Positions 54,001 through 60,916 of a stretch of 64,000 bases of DNA are shown here, one piece after another. Position 1 is the first letter of the stretch. Each line of letters begins with the position of its first letter. The notes beneath the pieces are model-generated. The model searched no databases and had not been told where the DNA came from. It saw only the letters and a program-made list of their open reading frames with translations. A program made the position numbers and the translations under genes. Source of the DNA: Paramacrobiotus metropolitanus (lineage: Eukaryota; Tardigrada; Eutardigrada; Parachela; Macrobiotidae); assembly GCF_019649055.1 (NCBI RefSeq), contig NW_026570382.1, positions 172,860 to 236,859 on the forward strand. The letters are read 5' to 3'.

Positions 54001-54228
54001 GGCAACGAGAATGACCTCATAGAAAAGCGGAAAGAGGAAATAGAGGCGGTCAAATCAAAAGCTGAACAATTGGGCCGCGATATAGCGAAAGCGATTAACG
54101 AGCGGAAGGTTAAACAGAAGAAGAAGAAACCAACTCCTACGGACTTATTGACCCAGAAAGGCGAACCTGAGGACGCAGCCGAGAAAGAACTCCTTGATCG
54201 GATAACTAAAGGACGAGAGAACAAATAA
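44968..54228 (+). CDS. pol: pol polyprotein: protease, accessory domain, RT, RNase H, integrase
   Basis: Entered by -1 frameshift; numbered from 45070, 3052 residues. Residues 1-600: repeats and charged linker. Protease active site D-T-G-A at 666. About 1080-1330: accessory domain with W-E-C-A-E-C and R-Y-R-T-W-L-S-C. Acidic linker to ~1600. RT about 1800-2000, with motif A Asp 1874 (M-D-L-Q-S-G-F-W) and Y-I-D-D at 1937-1940. RNase H from Asp 2088 (C-D-A-S). Integrase zinc HHCC about 2440-2485; catalytic triad Asp 2515, Asp 2576, Glu 2612 (D-x60-D-x35-E); a carboxy-terminal GPY/F-like module near 2727 (F-K-V-G-D-F-V-L-I-R). A 250-residue tail with F-F-E-P repeats follows. It makes and integrates the cDNA copy. 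All catalytic residues are present. It is about three times the usual Ty3 pol length; the extra is upstream of and between protease and RT. Confidence 0.92.
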   Translation, partial: RARSVGTGEPTDRPDPKPPDKKGTERSTLQNGTAVNVTTAMAIWMPSAKKQNGPAIWMPQPQETARWMPPQQRETAIWMPSSQKEKGTVIRIPSQNQRSPQNGTASGNVQVDKRSPQNGTASGNVQVDRRSPQNGTASGNVQRDQRSPQNGTASGNCRDGSATLQKVQQNERSPYCSEEVLAQRRAQRNAKIRQALLNQKKPQTDTAEEVEMHHEWFRKQINENDKANEPRCDCYGEPKPKFWNCSEDEEEKRIRQEWIKQNINVISKDERSPSVGKVQVKGQGANVNVKGHGDSVVLKGQETDLTLRTAQQKNNEMAQNSDDSLVDAVTLQQKEDWQKVAYRPNGNHGMWIPVTPKAKQKAKMSQEDYWDMQQLRTQCERKRLEELVTGKPAQGSSNPVPVFNPEEYKKTSADWNHSRNAPPQDKPPNYGEKVPIQKLTGGGFVMKRNERSQDLAQNEQKGRSNEMAQTKQSNAVERSRDLSEALKKDANDKSPARTDGMSSQIDQTKTNNEVSAKVIEWMTEKGYDMVTYERSPDEMKDSEEDELKRADQITSEVIQKLRDKRNENRKEELIHQTINEVTKGHMDGTKANEQVQKVEKVTGDKMATEKRTDKEKPRKYYDVRTNVPHRIDKLSEILKGHSTPAKGQVLPDMDPGPVSLIPVKCKIHTLKIQNGKLPKRIEAYTHEVKVGDIKVNAMLDTGAETSLISKPFCEKNGLHMLPLPPDRLVKINGISGTSGFLVTHYCVAPVTLRKKTSEHSFYVRPKCDDVQVLLGFDFLEKKFVLLDNEGEEEKEDDPKPVAKVQVGKVTELAKQERAQTVNKALIPVPEAPGNEKKKMTRKELSPFEQLQVIQQEIEKTLNRTLLTQKGREKVIPVPEAPGMTKVQQEETIPVPEALETEKKNGNVEKVIPVPEALGKEDKRSPATENLERERNSNLFEPRSAIQNERLPDEAKEEVTERDSQKEPFFEPRPATERSPTLEEIIATQKEAAVAAKQSLVPDMEWAKPIPVPEALEIKTAKVGKDKKSERLRVLKRIVEEEQMFTSEIRDKALEQLKGHRTEKEPEVIEISSEDKSVTPIECEEDTTAQEQVKPEASQRTLTPEERAGSCHHGYFEDPCRVQPQWECAECFENASQDDPSEWPRCNTALADLKGHAQKKAKSIMRTNEMWKPHIERYHWNRYRTWLSCVESFIIGRGRWLNHWLQRVEKGIQDPLDPVATEKRFEREIEEMTEEGEMWEEARVDLFWDFRVNHMYKGEGRTIIFPAGLGSPVYESLEVYYNALKEGNEKAFEKYWDKFEREIPTFDVKDMRELQVTRRRRSPGLMQKKKVTFAPDPDGVDYPERGGDTWCMYETIPNDEWVTEELMANCIFVGPKRPKGYETIQRDEANKGTVKEAREKGLDQEIAEGQSNETEESSKSAFDIAQMLTDRGEMWKKFKEEVERISNEQQNPVTEAKNGERSLDNGEECPPVELTEKPLTSREEINELEKSKSDEERSNSDQSERSPTRIRVARSHPRVAARNGRKAKEGDKPLLKNSKAKKLSDSRESESDLSSEDEGVDERPLEKTDKGQATAQEYESSNSDSEWTSSSDNSTTSEDSGVSDLSEQEDLMDLDEDDEVDELKEKDIKVRRLKVEKARMSKDVIKVYSDQRIKLKPSNCTRVKVKMGKYAPAQNKLMFTPVPQVETEVQPLAGVTDHRGKYFEIVIANHSSKYRIVKKNQLLGYVEPYEHMENVKVNAGTVKNVLEDPEVDDTTKAELTKIIQNLKLGPDLTQEQKNDVYNAFWEFWKVLPTSKKPYGDVKGVTHVIDTGDAKPVKCNPARTSWTGREFITKHIEEMLAQDVIEPSDAEWSFPVVLAIKKNGDGTMGTRFCVNYIMLNKLTRKNNYPLPNPDELLDACAGNKYYGKMDLQSGFWQIPMDPASINKTTFVTQDGMYRFKRMPFGVCNGPATFQLCMDKVLSKAKRKGCVFGYIDDVIFAGKTWEIFMQNLRNVLMSLVEAGFTIKPTKCEFGMRQMGFLGHILSEDGIRMDPEKVTAVSEFKRPQTERQLRSFLGLANYYRKFIMGYAQKTSHLYELLRQDKHVKKDWTKVHEDEFNSLKQLLCEGPVLAKFDPTKPTVIECDASKEGIGAVLSQDGHPIAYASRVLHGAEKNYGVTEWECLAVVFPVRKFKPYIDYAEFTVRTDHQALTNLLRSETNKVGMNPRLTRWAMALQGHQFKIEYKPGKYCDNADALSRAPIEGPTCHEEEFDEIPNFEDYKKEFDTKEPAIEIGQLFLQMVEQRDKRLKVTSATANESAEIEANVNRVKSWLPTVSDLKVTGLEVEAEVHNGKVTGLDKAAEKGDDLWETDKVTQALNECPIKLLRFPKQTKKRYKPLPRCKVIRDWNELSTATVRIVNLQGDEEEEDDSNLQLRNKQLKDPHLAMIIDELEHLPDAETRSKFEVHYQLWNGILYRVKDKNGRLERSYVVPLSMRRAIIHALHDEKAAGHLGFEKTLTAIRLRYYWDRMSTDVKNYILACQGCQFRKTPRKCPPGKLQEIKVGHPFFRVYADLKGPLLPTKKRGYKYIAVFIDQLTKYVIAVPMKTATAKEFAKVFVKHVILVHGAPHILHTDRGRHFTAEVLAKVTNVFKIKHTFGTAYHPEGQGQVERQMQTIADGLAQYLKAGNERKFNKYLPYVISAMNRVVHATTGYSAYYMLHGREMTMPEDVVTKTNIPDDYGTPDEWVETMKKNLTFAEEVARCNIKDAYEKNAEIYNKKKSEPNFKVGDFVLIRLPKDTKQGKKENQSDFKSKYDKVWKILSFPRPNEAEVIEQNPKKEADLKVVSIDRLKPWHPPLPDEKNSQRTLNEKGTKEAEHASKNGTNQFFEPPLLPEMENVSGKEDEPERSPKNDSVTQQKPFFEPPLLHEVNEETKSHQDGQNPNKKRGRKRKEDKDFETAVTIKLNAEAGNLAERSLEKDTETSTKVPERSSKKDLQQSFFEPHTATADKDDLLKQRTDAEISERDPNFFEPRTATGNENDLIEKRKEEIEAVKSKAEQLGRDIAKAINERKVKQKKKKPTPTDLLTQKGEPEDAAEKELLDRITKGRENK
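45090..45245 (+). repeat. degenerate in-frame repeats encoding A-I-W-M-P
   Basis: GGCTATATGGATGCCG or close variants occur about five times at roughly 30-45 bp spacing (three copies A-I-W-M-P, one A-R-W-M-P and one V-I-R-I-P). They lie at the start of pol, just after the frameshift. Confidence 0.75.
45257..45436 (+). repeat. four tandem 48-bp repeats, each opening with the octamer
   Basis: Units start at 45257, 45305, 45353 and 45401, exactly 48 bp apart. Three open with AAAGGTCA and one with GAAGGTCA. Each encodes R-S-P-Q-N-G-T-A-S-G-N-V-Q-x-D-x. Confidence 0.9.
47446..48012 (+). repeat. interspersed in-frame repeats encoding I-P-V-P-E-A
   Basis: ATCCCAGTACCAGAGGCA recurs at about 47446, 47587, 47641, 47697 and 47991. 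The DNA is nearly identical between copies, not only the peptide, which indicates recent spread or selection on the nucleotide word. Located between protease and the accessory domain. Confidence 0.85.
47778..54000 (+). repeat. interspersed in-frame repeats encoding F-F-E-P
   Basis: TTTTTCGAACCAC followed by a variable triplet and CTGCTACC-type sequence occurs near 47778 and 47869 (between protease and accessory domain) and again near 53551, 53651, 53889 and 53978 (after integrase). Six copies over 6 kb of one ORF, absent from the catalytic domains. Confidence 0.8.
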
Positions 54229-54353
54229 CCACATAGACATAAATAAGGGGTCACAATAATTTAAAAATAGGAGTTGAAAAGGAAAAAGAAAGGTCACCAC
54301 TGTGCAAAAAGTTAACCTTAATTGTTTCATTTTATAGAAGGTAAGCACAGTTA
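54229..54353 (+). promoter_or_regulatory. pol/ORF3 junction with splice-like signals
   Basis: A pyrimidine-rich tract and acceptor (TTTCATTTTATAG, ending near 54338) is followed after AAG by a consensus donor GTAAGC, a few bases before the ORF3 start ATG at 54354. A spliced subgenomic RNA for the downstream ORFs would need such an acceptor. One octamer (AAAGGTCA) lies near 54290. Confidence 0.4.
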
Positions 54354-57302
54354 ATGGAAAGATTGGAACGGCAAAACTCGGATAATTCAGACTCGGAAAG
54401 TATTGGAAACCCACTAAAAGCATCAACACCTATAAGAATGGAAGGTGAATATGGCTATGACACTTCATATGGTGAAGGATCGACGTCATCAGCGGGAACG
54501 GCCCAGAATGAACCCGGAACAGTTCAAGGAGGCTACTACGGCAGTCCAGGGTATTATGTGTATCACGATCCAGGACAGCAGACGAGCTACCAGGATACGG
54601 TTAACTGGGTGCACCACGGCTCACCTGCCGGAACCCAGTATTCGGGACAAGCAACGGTCGCCGCCCCTTATCAACCGTATCCAGGATCATATACTCCACC
54701 GATGGGACCGCCACAAGCGATGATGGGACCGGCCAGAATGTTGATGCCGCCACCGCAACAGACCACACCGAGTCGATTTATGGGACATGGTGGATTCAGC
54801 GGAACTCCACCGCGATCACAAAGGTCATCTCCGATACTACCGCCTTTTCCGGAGACCGGAGGCTTGGCACTATCGGACATAGGAGCGCCTCGTATGAGGA
54901 CACCGCAGCAACTGGGTGTGCAGCGTCTACATCGCAATTCGCCAAACAGAGGAAATAGGCGACCGAGAGGAATTTTACCGTCACTGGGGCCTAACTTGGA
55001 CGAGACTGGACCAGACGGATTACGGCTTACGCCCCCAGGTGAACCGTCGATACATGCATACGCACCGAAGCTTCCTTTGGATCTGAGAGAGGACGATGCA
55101 CGCTTAAATATCATTCCGGATAAGAACGACGAACTGACAGAAAAGGATTTAGAAGCTATCCGGGAATTAAACCGAAAGTGTCGTGAACTTTACCGAATTC
55201 ATATGCGAGTTGAAGATGAACACGCATGGTATGGAAAGCTGATTAGTCTGGAAGCTGTCATCAAACCATGTCATATCGCGCTGAAGGAAAAAACGAAACT
55301 GATCGAAAAAGAGCGCAGGGAATACGCGATAAAAGTTGCATCGATGTGGCAATACCACCCGTCGCTAAACGGTAGACCATGGCCTTCGACTATCGAGAAG
55401 ATTCTTAGGTACCTTAAAGTGTTCCCGGAAGCGAGACAGATGCCGACTACCAGCGCCGAGGGACCATCTAAATCCATGGTTGAAAAAGACGCCCCAGTCG
55501 ACGAAATGACAGACGAGGACCTTTTGGCAACAAAGCAGAAGATTGATGCCGTATTAACACAACGAGCAGAAAGGTCACGGGCTAGCTCGGTTGCAGGATC
55601 AGGACGTGGACGCACTAGTTCGGTCACAGAACCATCCAGTGGCACCACGAAGAGTGGAAAAAGAGTGAGATCACCGACGACAAGCCCAAAAGAAACTGAT
55701 AAGAAAGGGCAGCGAACAAAGAAGCCCACAGAAAGTAAAGCAACGCCAGCTGAGCCGGTAAAGCCACAGGCCCCGATTCCAGTGGGTAGAAAGAGTGTAC
55801 CACCCACGCCGAAAGGAACGGAAGGTCAGATTCGATTCCCGAAGTGTAGAAGTTTCACGGCCAAGTACACTGGGGAAGATCATAGAGAACGAAAGGTCAC
55901 TGCACGAATAGTCGATAAGAAAACGAACAAAGAGATTGACTCGTATAATCCCCTCGCGGATAGGTCAGTCAAGGATGCCATTGGAAAAGAGTCAAAAACG
56001 ATAGTCAATGAGGCGCTACAGTTTATTCCTCCAGAAGAACGTCATAACCCAAGAGTTATCGTTCAGATGATGAAGCACGTGGTATCTAAAGTCGCAACCG
56101 AAGAGGATGCATGGATCCGTATCAAAGTGGGCACAGATGATGACCACTTGGCATATACATATACAACGGATGGCAAACTGTTGATCAAAGAGAGAACTCG
56201 CTCAAAACCGACGGCGGATCCAGACCCGAAGAAACGATCGTCAGATGATTATGAGTCGGTCCTGAGATATACAGATGCGACAAGCAGAAAGGTCACCCTC
56301 AGACTTTTCGGTGGTAATGGAGAAGCTGTGGAAACCATAACTGCAGTGATAGTCGATCCAATAACAGGAGACCCGGTTCCATATGCCCCATGGGATGTGT
56401 CAGAAGAGAGCGCCCGAAACGCGAATCAGGCAGCGATTGAGCAGTTATGGGATCTGATACCTGAGAGCGACCGAACAGACGCTGTGGTTCAAGCGAGTAC
56501 ACTGATCAGCATGATGCGGCATCGAGCGGAAATCGATGGAGCACATTTCCGACTCACAAGACGAATGGAAGACGGATCGTACAAAACGGTATTTTACGAC
56601 GCTAAGAAGAACCCTTTGTGGGAGGTCGCCTCACAGGGATCTCCGAAAGAGACAAGACACTTGGAAATTCATCCCCCGGCACAAGAAGGCGGAGCCGGAG
56701 AGACGGAAGAGGCGCCGGGCACGTCGGCAAATCTAACTGAAACCGGAGGGGCAAGACGTTCTCTACAAAGAGTGTTAGAGATTGCCCAGGGAAGTCATGA
56801 GCACCTTCAGTGTGATGAACCAAACTGTGGCTATTGTAATCCACCTGGTGACGACGAACCAGAGTCGGAAGACGAGGACCCACCTGAGGAAGAAGGCTCA
56901 GACGAAGAAACGGCCGACAAGCATAAAAAGCCCTTAAAGGTCAAGCCCTCAAAAGTCAAACCGAGAAAAGCGCCCAGATTGGAAGAGGCCATGAACCGCG
57001 ACAAGGTTAAGAAAGGCGATTTTCTCAAGAAACGACGGGAGGAAGAAGATAAGAAGAAACAACAGGAGGAAGAAGATAAGAAGAAAAAGAGCGGTGATGA
57101 AAGCGATAGCACAAGCACCGGAAAGAAGAAAAAGATGAACCAGCGTCTCATGATGTCGAGATATTGGACGAGTCAGTTGGCGAAGTTGAAGAAAGGTCAT
57201 CGACACCTACGAAGTCAAAGAAAGTCATCCAATCAGCTACATCAAAAGCAAAGGTCACTGAGCCCGAGTCGCCAAAACCCAGAGCAAAGGTCATCGCAGT
57301 GA
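54354..57302 (+). CDS. ORF3, 982 aa, unknown, with internally duplicated domain
   Basis: No known family recognised. Residues 1-150 are Tyr/Gly/Pro/Gln-rich low complexity (prion-like). About 230-350: a helical segment with W-Y-G-K-L-I and W-Q-Y-H-P. About 500-625 and 632-760 are two copies of one domain: K-Y-T-G-x5-R-K-V-T-A-R against R-Y-T-D-x4-R-K-V-T-L-R; V-D-K-K-T-N against V-D-P-I-T-G; I-P-P-E-E-R against I-P-E-S-D-R. Near 819 is C-D-E-P-N-C-G-Y-C; the end is very acidic then Lys-rich. It follows pol by 125 bp and overlaps ORF4, which is in the -1 frame. No transmembrane segment, so not an envelope. Confidence 0.75.
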   Translation: MERLERQNSDNSDSESIGNPLKASTPIRMEGEYGYDTSYGEGSTSSAGTAQNEPGTVQGGYYGSPGYYVYHDPGQQTSYQDTVNWVHHGSPAGTQYSGQATVAAPYQPYPGSYTPPMGPPQAMMGPARMLMPPPQQTTPSRFMGHGGFSGTPPRSQRSSPILPPFPETGGLALSDIGAPRMRTPQQLGVQRLHRNSPNRGNRRPRGILPSLGPNLDETGPDGLRLTPPGEPSIHAYAPKLPLDLREDDARLNIIPDKNDELTEKDLEAIRELNRKCRELYRIHMRVEDEHAWYGKLISLEAVIKPCHIALKEKTKLIEKERREYAIKVASMWQYHPSLNGRPWPSTIEKILRYLKVFPEARQMPTTSAEGPSKSMVEKDAPVDEMTDEDLLATKQKIDAVLTQRAERSRASSVAGSGRGRTSSVTEPSSGTTKSGKRVRSPTTSPKETDKKGQRTKKPTESKATPAEPVKPQAPIPVGRKSVPPTPKGTEGQIRFPKCRSFTAKYTGEDHRERKVTARIVDKKTNKEIDSYNPLADRSVKDAIGKESKTIVNEALQFIPPEERHNPRVIVQMMKHVVSKVATEEDAWIRIKVGTDDDHLAYTYTTDGKLLIKERTRSKPTADPDPKKRSSDDYESVLRYTDATSRKVTLRLFGGNGEAVETITAVIVDPITGDPVPYAPWDVSEESARNANQAAIEQLWDLIPESDRTDAVVQASTLISMMRHRAEIDGAHFRLTRRMEDGSYKTVFYDAKKNPLWEVASQGSPKETRHLEIHPPAQEGGAGETEEAPGTSANLTETGGARRSLQRVLEIAQGSHEHLQCDEPNCGYCNPPGDDEPESEDEDPPEEEGSDEETADKHKKPLKVKPSKVKPRKAPRLEEAMNRDKVKKGDFLKKRREEEDKKKQQEEEDKKKKSGDESDSTSTGKKKKMNQRLMMSRYWTSQLAKLKKGHRHLRSQRKSSNQLHQKQRSLSPSRQNPEQRSSQ

Positions 57303-59131
57303 AACAAGCTGTCCCCATTGTAATGTCCGCATCCACGATAAAAGAGCGTAAGGCCAAACAAGGTCGTGAGAAAGCGAAACGGGAGACGTCGCTTGAATCG
57401 GAGGCATCGGAAGCGAGTCTACCGAGCACTTCGACAGTCAGTGCGAGGTCGTATACGGATTCGAAGACAACCCGGTCAAGGACCACAGAACCAAGAAGCC
57501 TAGCGGAGGCCTTGGATAAAGGGCAAAAAGCAAAGAGCGAGCCCGTTAAGACGAAAGGAAAGGTCAAAACAGCCATGAAAGTTGATGCAATGGCAATGAT
57601 CAATTACGCTGAACCAGATGGAGAGAGTGAATTGGACTTTACAGAAGATGAGGAATTTGATGATCCGGACGATGACAGTTTGACCACGGTCGATGACATC
57701 ATCAACGCGTATAATGGAGCTGAGAAAAATTTCACACGGATAAGAACAGCATCGGTGACATCGAAATTTAAAGCAGGCTTGAAGACATATCTCAAGAAAC
57801 AGCGTCGTAGCTTTACTAAACAGAAGTTTGACGTCGTACTGGAATTCGCACGGAACGCAGGAAAACTTATCCAGAAGCACCCGAGTTTCTCGTATGAGGC
57901 CAAGTTGTTCAGACCAGCCAGTTCGGATAAGGCGCTGACAACTCCGAATGAAGCGGTCCCAATGCGAGTGGAAAGGGCAATCGCGGGAATGACAAGCCCA
58001 TTAGGATCAACGAGTCACCGGATTAGCCAATACATCAACGCAGTTTGGAACGACGGAAATGGAATGATAAAGGAGATCGACACGGCAACCGAACGCGTAT
58101 TGCCAAAGTTGATTAAACAGAACGTCCTTGCCACGACAAACGCAAATAAAGGACACCCGATCCGATACACGAGAGTTGGTCTAATACCACCGGAAAGACA
58201 GATCCACTGTAATATGTCCGACAGTCAGGATATGGAAAAGGTCACAGTTTCATCGAAGACAAAAGGCCCAATGGACTCGGAATCGGGAAGTGATGACGAT
58301 ACTACAACAACGGCTCCTTCTGGACCTGCGACAGAAAAAGGCGAACAGCCGAAAGGTCAAGAGACATCTGGAACTACCGCAGAAGATCAACCGAAAGGTC
58401 ATGAGACTTCAGACAAACGGGAGAAAGAAAAGGTCATGCTCCCGATGGATAAGGCAGCGGCAGAAGCTGAAGCGGATTCGGCGCGCCAGGTGTTTCACAA
58501 ATCACTGTTCATACCATTAAAGGACGTCTTTGAGAAGGAACGATCGAAGTCGGTCGGCGATTTAAAAGGTCAAGAGACTTTGCCACAGGAGGAGAAGAAG
58601 ACAGCCGAACCAAAATCGGCGGGGTCATCATCAGGATCACTGGCAAAGCTGAGGATCGACGAGACAGCGACGGCTGACCCAACGGACTCGACATCCTCCC
58701 AGAAAAGTAGCGGTACACCGGCAAAGGAGGCTACAGATTACATGTTAGGGCCGGCATTGGACGTGAATAATCGTACATGGAACGAAGTCCAGAACGCACT
58801 CCAGATTATTCGGGAGAAAGAAATGCTTGGGACAGACCTGAAAAGACAAGTGGCGATAAATACGAACGGAAGGTCGTCACTTAATATGACTGAACGGGCT
58901 CTGAAACGAGCATATAAGGAAGGAAAGTTGGGATGTAAATACAACAAGGACAACAAAGTCGTCTACTACCTTCCGAAACAGGGCACGGAACGAACGCCCA
59001 GACTGAAAATGGAACTGGAGGCCTGGAAGATAGCCATCACAGATGTCTGGACGCCATTGGCGGTACCAATGGCGCGTCATGGAATGACCTTTCGAACTTC
59101 ATGGCCGTCAATTATGAATTGGGAGAGCTGA
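57110..59131 (+). CDS. ORF4, ~655 aa, unknown, winged-helix-like carboxy end
   Basis: The frame opens at 57110 after a stop and overlaps ORF3 by about 190 bp in the -1 frame; no clear ATG precedes residue ~50, so it may be made by frameshift from ORF3 or be displaced by an indel. G-AAA-AAG at 57128-57134 is the only slip-like run seen. Content: basic/Ser-Thr-rich start, acidic stretch (D-F-T-E-D-E-E-F-D-D-P-D-D-D), a helical region with Y-I-N-A-V-W-N-D, a disordered linker, then about 527-610 a compact segment (R-T-W-N-E-V, A-L-K-R-A-Y-K-E-G-K-L-G, V-V-Y-Y-L-P) that looks like a winged helix. DNA binding is only inferred. Confidence 0.65.
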   Translation, partial: HKHRKEEKDEPASHDVEILDESVGEVEERSSTPTKSKKVIQSATSKAKVTEPESPKPRAKVIAVKQAVPIVMSASTIKERKAKQGREKAKRETSLESEASEASLPSTSTVSARSYTDSKTTRSRTTEPRSLAEALDKGQKAKSEPVKTKGKVKTAMKVDAMAMINYAEPDGESELDFTEDEEFDDPDDDSLTTVDDIINAYNGAEKNFTRIRTASVTSKFKAGLKTYLKKQRRSFTKQKFDVVLEFARNAGKLIQKHPSFSYEAKLFRPASSDKALTTPNEAVPMRVERAIAGMTSPLGSTSHRISQYINAVWNDGNGMIKEIDTATERVLPKLIKQNVLATTNANKGHPIRYTRVGLIPPERQIHCNMSDSQDMEKVTVSSKTKGPMDSESGSDDDTTTTAPSGPATEKGEQPKGQETSGTTAEDQPKGHETSDKREKEKVMLPMDKAAAEAEADSARQVFHKSLFIPLKDVFEKERSKSVGDLKGQETLPQEEKKTAEPKSAGSSSGSLAKLRIDETATADPTDSTSSQKSSGTPAKEATDYMLGPALDVNNRTWNEVQNALQIIREKEMLGTDLKRQVAINTNGRSSLNMTERALKRAYKEGKLGCKYNKDNKVVYYLPKQGTERTPRLKMELEAWKIAITDVWTPLAVPMARHGMTFRTSWPSIMNWES

Positions 59132-59262
59132 ATATTGAAAGCGATAAAGAGTGGATTAAGAATGCCGTCGAAGCCTTGATCGCAGATGAAGTGCTTCATG
59201 TTAAGCCAGATGGCCGAATCGATTTCAAGCCGTATAAACCATCGATGAAAGAATCCGAGTGA
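59080..59262 (+). pseudogene. frameshifted continuation of ORF4
   Basis: After ORF4 stops at 59131 the -1 frame stays open from about 59080 to a TGA at 59262 and reads like a second winged helix (E-W-I-K-N-A-V-E-A-L, K-P-D-G-R-I-D-F-K). It is probably the true carboxy terminus, separated by a one-base deletion or assembly error. Confidence 0.5.
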
Positions 59263-59518
59263 ATTAATCGGGTGTAATATGCAGCGAGTAATGAACCCTG
59301 CATATTACAGAAAAAGCATAAAATAATTTAAAACGAAAGCGAAAAGTGTTATGAAAGGTCAACTGAAAGCAGTACTAGGACTAATAGAGAAGGTCACAGT
59401 AGTCAGAAAGTGCTGATAACGTGAGAAAGGTCACCACGTTACAGTGATAGAAAAGGCAGCAGGAGCTAGGAAAGTCTCAGCTCAGTAACGGAATAGGCGT
59501 AAAAATGATAGAAAAGCC
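59263..59518 (+). other. ORF4-ORF5 gap
   Basis: Non-coding by ORF criteria; carries two exact octamers (near 59355 and 59425) and one variant. Confidence 0.4.
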
Positions 59519-60916
59519 TTGATATGGATAGGAAATGGAAATGAATTGCAGATTGAAGAGGAAAAATGGCACAGAAAAGGTCAAGCCACTCCTAAACGTA
59601 CGGGAACGGCGGCAGACATAGATCAGTTTACGGGCTATAATCCGAAATGTCCGGACTGCTTAAGGAACAACAAAAAGGTTGATAAGAAATTCCCTTGCTA
59701 CACCTGTATTCACAAGCTGGAAGACCCACATACCGTCACGCTTGTTGGGATCATGGAAGCCAAACGTGGGAACTTGGACGTTTTTCGAAATCTCATAAGC
59801 GCAAGAAATTACGGCAGCATCCCTGTAGAAGAGCGAATGCTATTCGAAGATCGTTATCGAGAAGCGATCCGAAACAACGAACCTGGCTGGGATGACACCT
59901 TGGAGCCGTTGAAGTGTCCACAGACAGACGCGTATCGGAAGAAATTTGAAGAAGACCAAGCGAAGATGCGAGCTCAGCAAATGGAAGACGAACTCCGCGC
60001 GAAAATTAATGCGGAAAATAAGAGGGCAAGCGAACAGGCCGCACGAGAGGCGTTGCCCAGTACGTCGGGTTTAGCTCCACCCACGGGCATGGCCAGCCTT
60101 AATGAAGACGAAATGCAACTCGTACGACAGTCGCTTATCATTCAAATTGAAACGTTAACGAAAGATCCAGCTGCTATGTCAGACGAGATATTCAAAATGC
60201 TGTTGCGGGAAAAGAAACGACTGCAAGACGGGTTCGCGCCGGCACCATACATAAAGAAGGAAGTCGAAAGACGTATGGATGACCTACGTAAATCTCGCCG
60301 AACTGAAAGCGATGTGCTGCAAGCACTCAGAAGTTTTAAACGGGACGAAGGTTTCATTCGACCTCGTTCGCCTCCGCATAGAGAAAGGTCACGCGGACAT
60401 TCACGTGAACATGAACGGACTTCTGAAAGACGGAGCGAAAGGTCACGTGAACACTCTCGCGAAAGGACACGTGAGTACCGAACTGAAAGGTCACGCGAAC
60501 GCTCCCGCGACCGGGATTACCGCGGCGGAAGAGGATGGGTGCGCCATGGAGACGAAGTTACAGAAATGAGTATTCAAAGGAAAATCGATACGGCAAAGAT
60601 GTTGGCAGCGACCAGAGAACGTGAAGAAAAACGGCGTGCGGAGACATTCCGTACAGAACCTGAAAAGGAAGGGCATCAGGTGCCGATGGGAGTTGCATTC
60701 CGGAATCGCAATGTCAGAATGTCAACACCTGAAAGGTCATGGGACAAAAGACGCGAACAAACGCGGAATCGAACACCTGACCGACAGGATAAAAGATGGC
60801 AACAGAGAGCTGCATTTTATGCGACCTTTGACTCGGGCGCAAGCAAAGGTCATCAAGCACTGAACGGGAAGATTCACCTCCAAAGTATCAGCGGGTGGAG
60901 TCAGTGGTTCACGTAG
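59519..60916 (+). CDS. ORF5, 465 aa, zinc-ribbon plus SR-rich protein
   Basis: No known family. Near the start is C-P-D-C-x12-C-Y-T-C, a four-cysteine zinc-binding pattern. Then a helical region and coiled coil (about 140-190), then at about 270-340 an Arg/Ser/Glu-rich stretch with many S-R-E and E-R-S repeats, like SR splicing factors; several of these are encoded by AAAGGTCA in the E-R-S phase. The frame opens with TTG at 59519 and lacks an early ATG, so its amino end may come by splicing or a frame change. An RNA-binding role, perhaps in export or splicing, is a guess from composition. Overlaps ORF6, which is in the -1 frame. Confidence 0.65.
   Translation: MIWIGNGNELQIEEEKWHRKGQATPKRTGTAADIDQFTGYNPKCPDCLRNNKKVDKKFPCYTCIHKLEDPHTVTLVGIMEAKRGNLDVFRNLISARNYGSIPVEERMLFEDRYREAIRNNEPGWDDTLEPLKCPQTDAYRKKFEEDQAKMRAQQMEDELRAKINAENKRASEQAAREALPSTSGLAPPTGMASLNEDEMQLVRQSLIIQIETLTKDPAAMSDEIFKMLLREKKRLQDGFAPAPYIKKEVERRMDDLRKSRRTESDVLQALRSFKRDEGFIRPRSPPHRERSRGHSREHERTSERRSERSREHSRERTREYRTERSRERSRDRDYRGGRGWVRHGDEVTEMSIQRKIDTAKMLAATREREEKRRAETFRTEPEKEGHQVPMGVAFRNRNVRMSTPERSWDKRREQTRNRTPDRQDKRWQQRAAFYATFDSGASKGHQALNGKIHLQSISGWSQWFT

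Noticed and set aside
55271-55807. 178-codon minus-strand ORF antisense to ORF3
   Set aside because: Shadow frame of a biased coding sequence.
57110-57302. Programmed -1 frameshift between ORF3 and ORF4
   Set aside because: Only G-AAA-AAG is present, with no obvious downstream structure; an indel is at least as likely.
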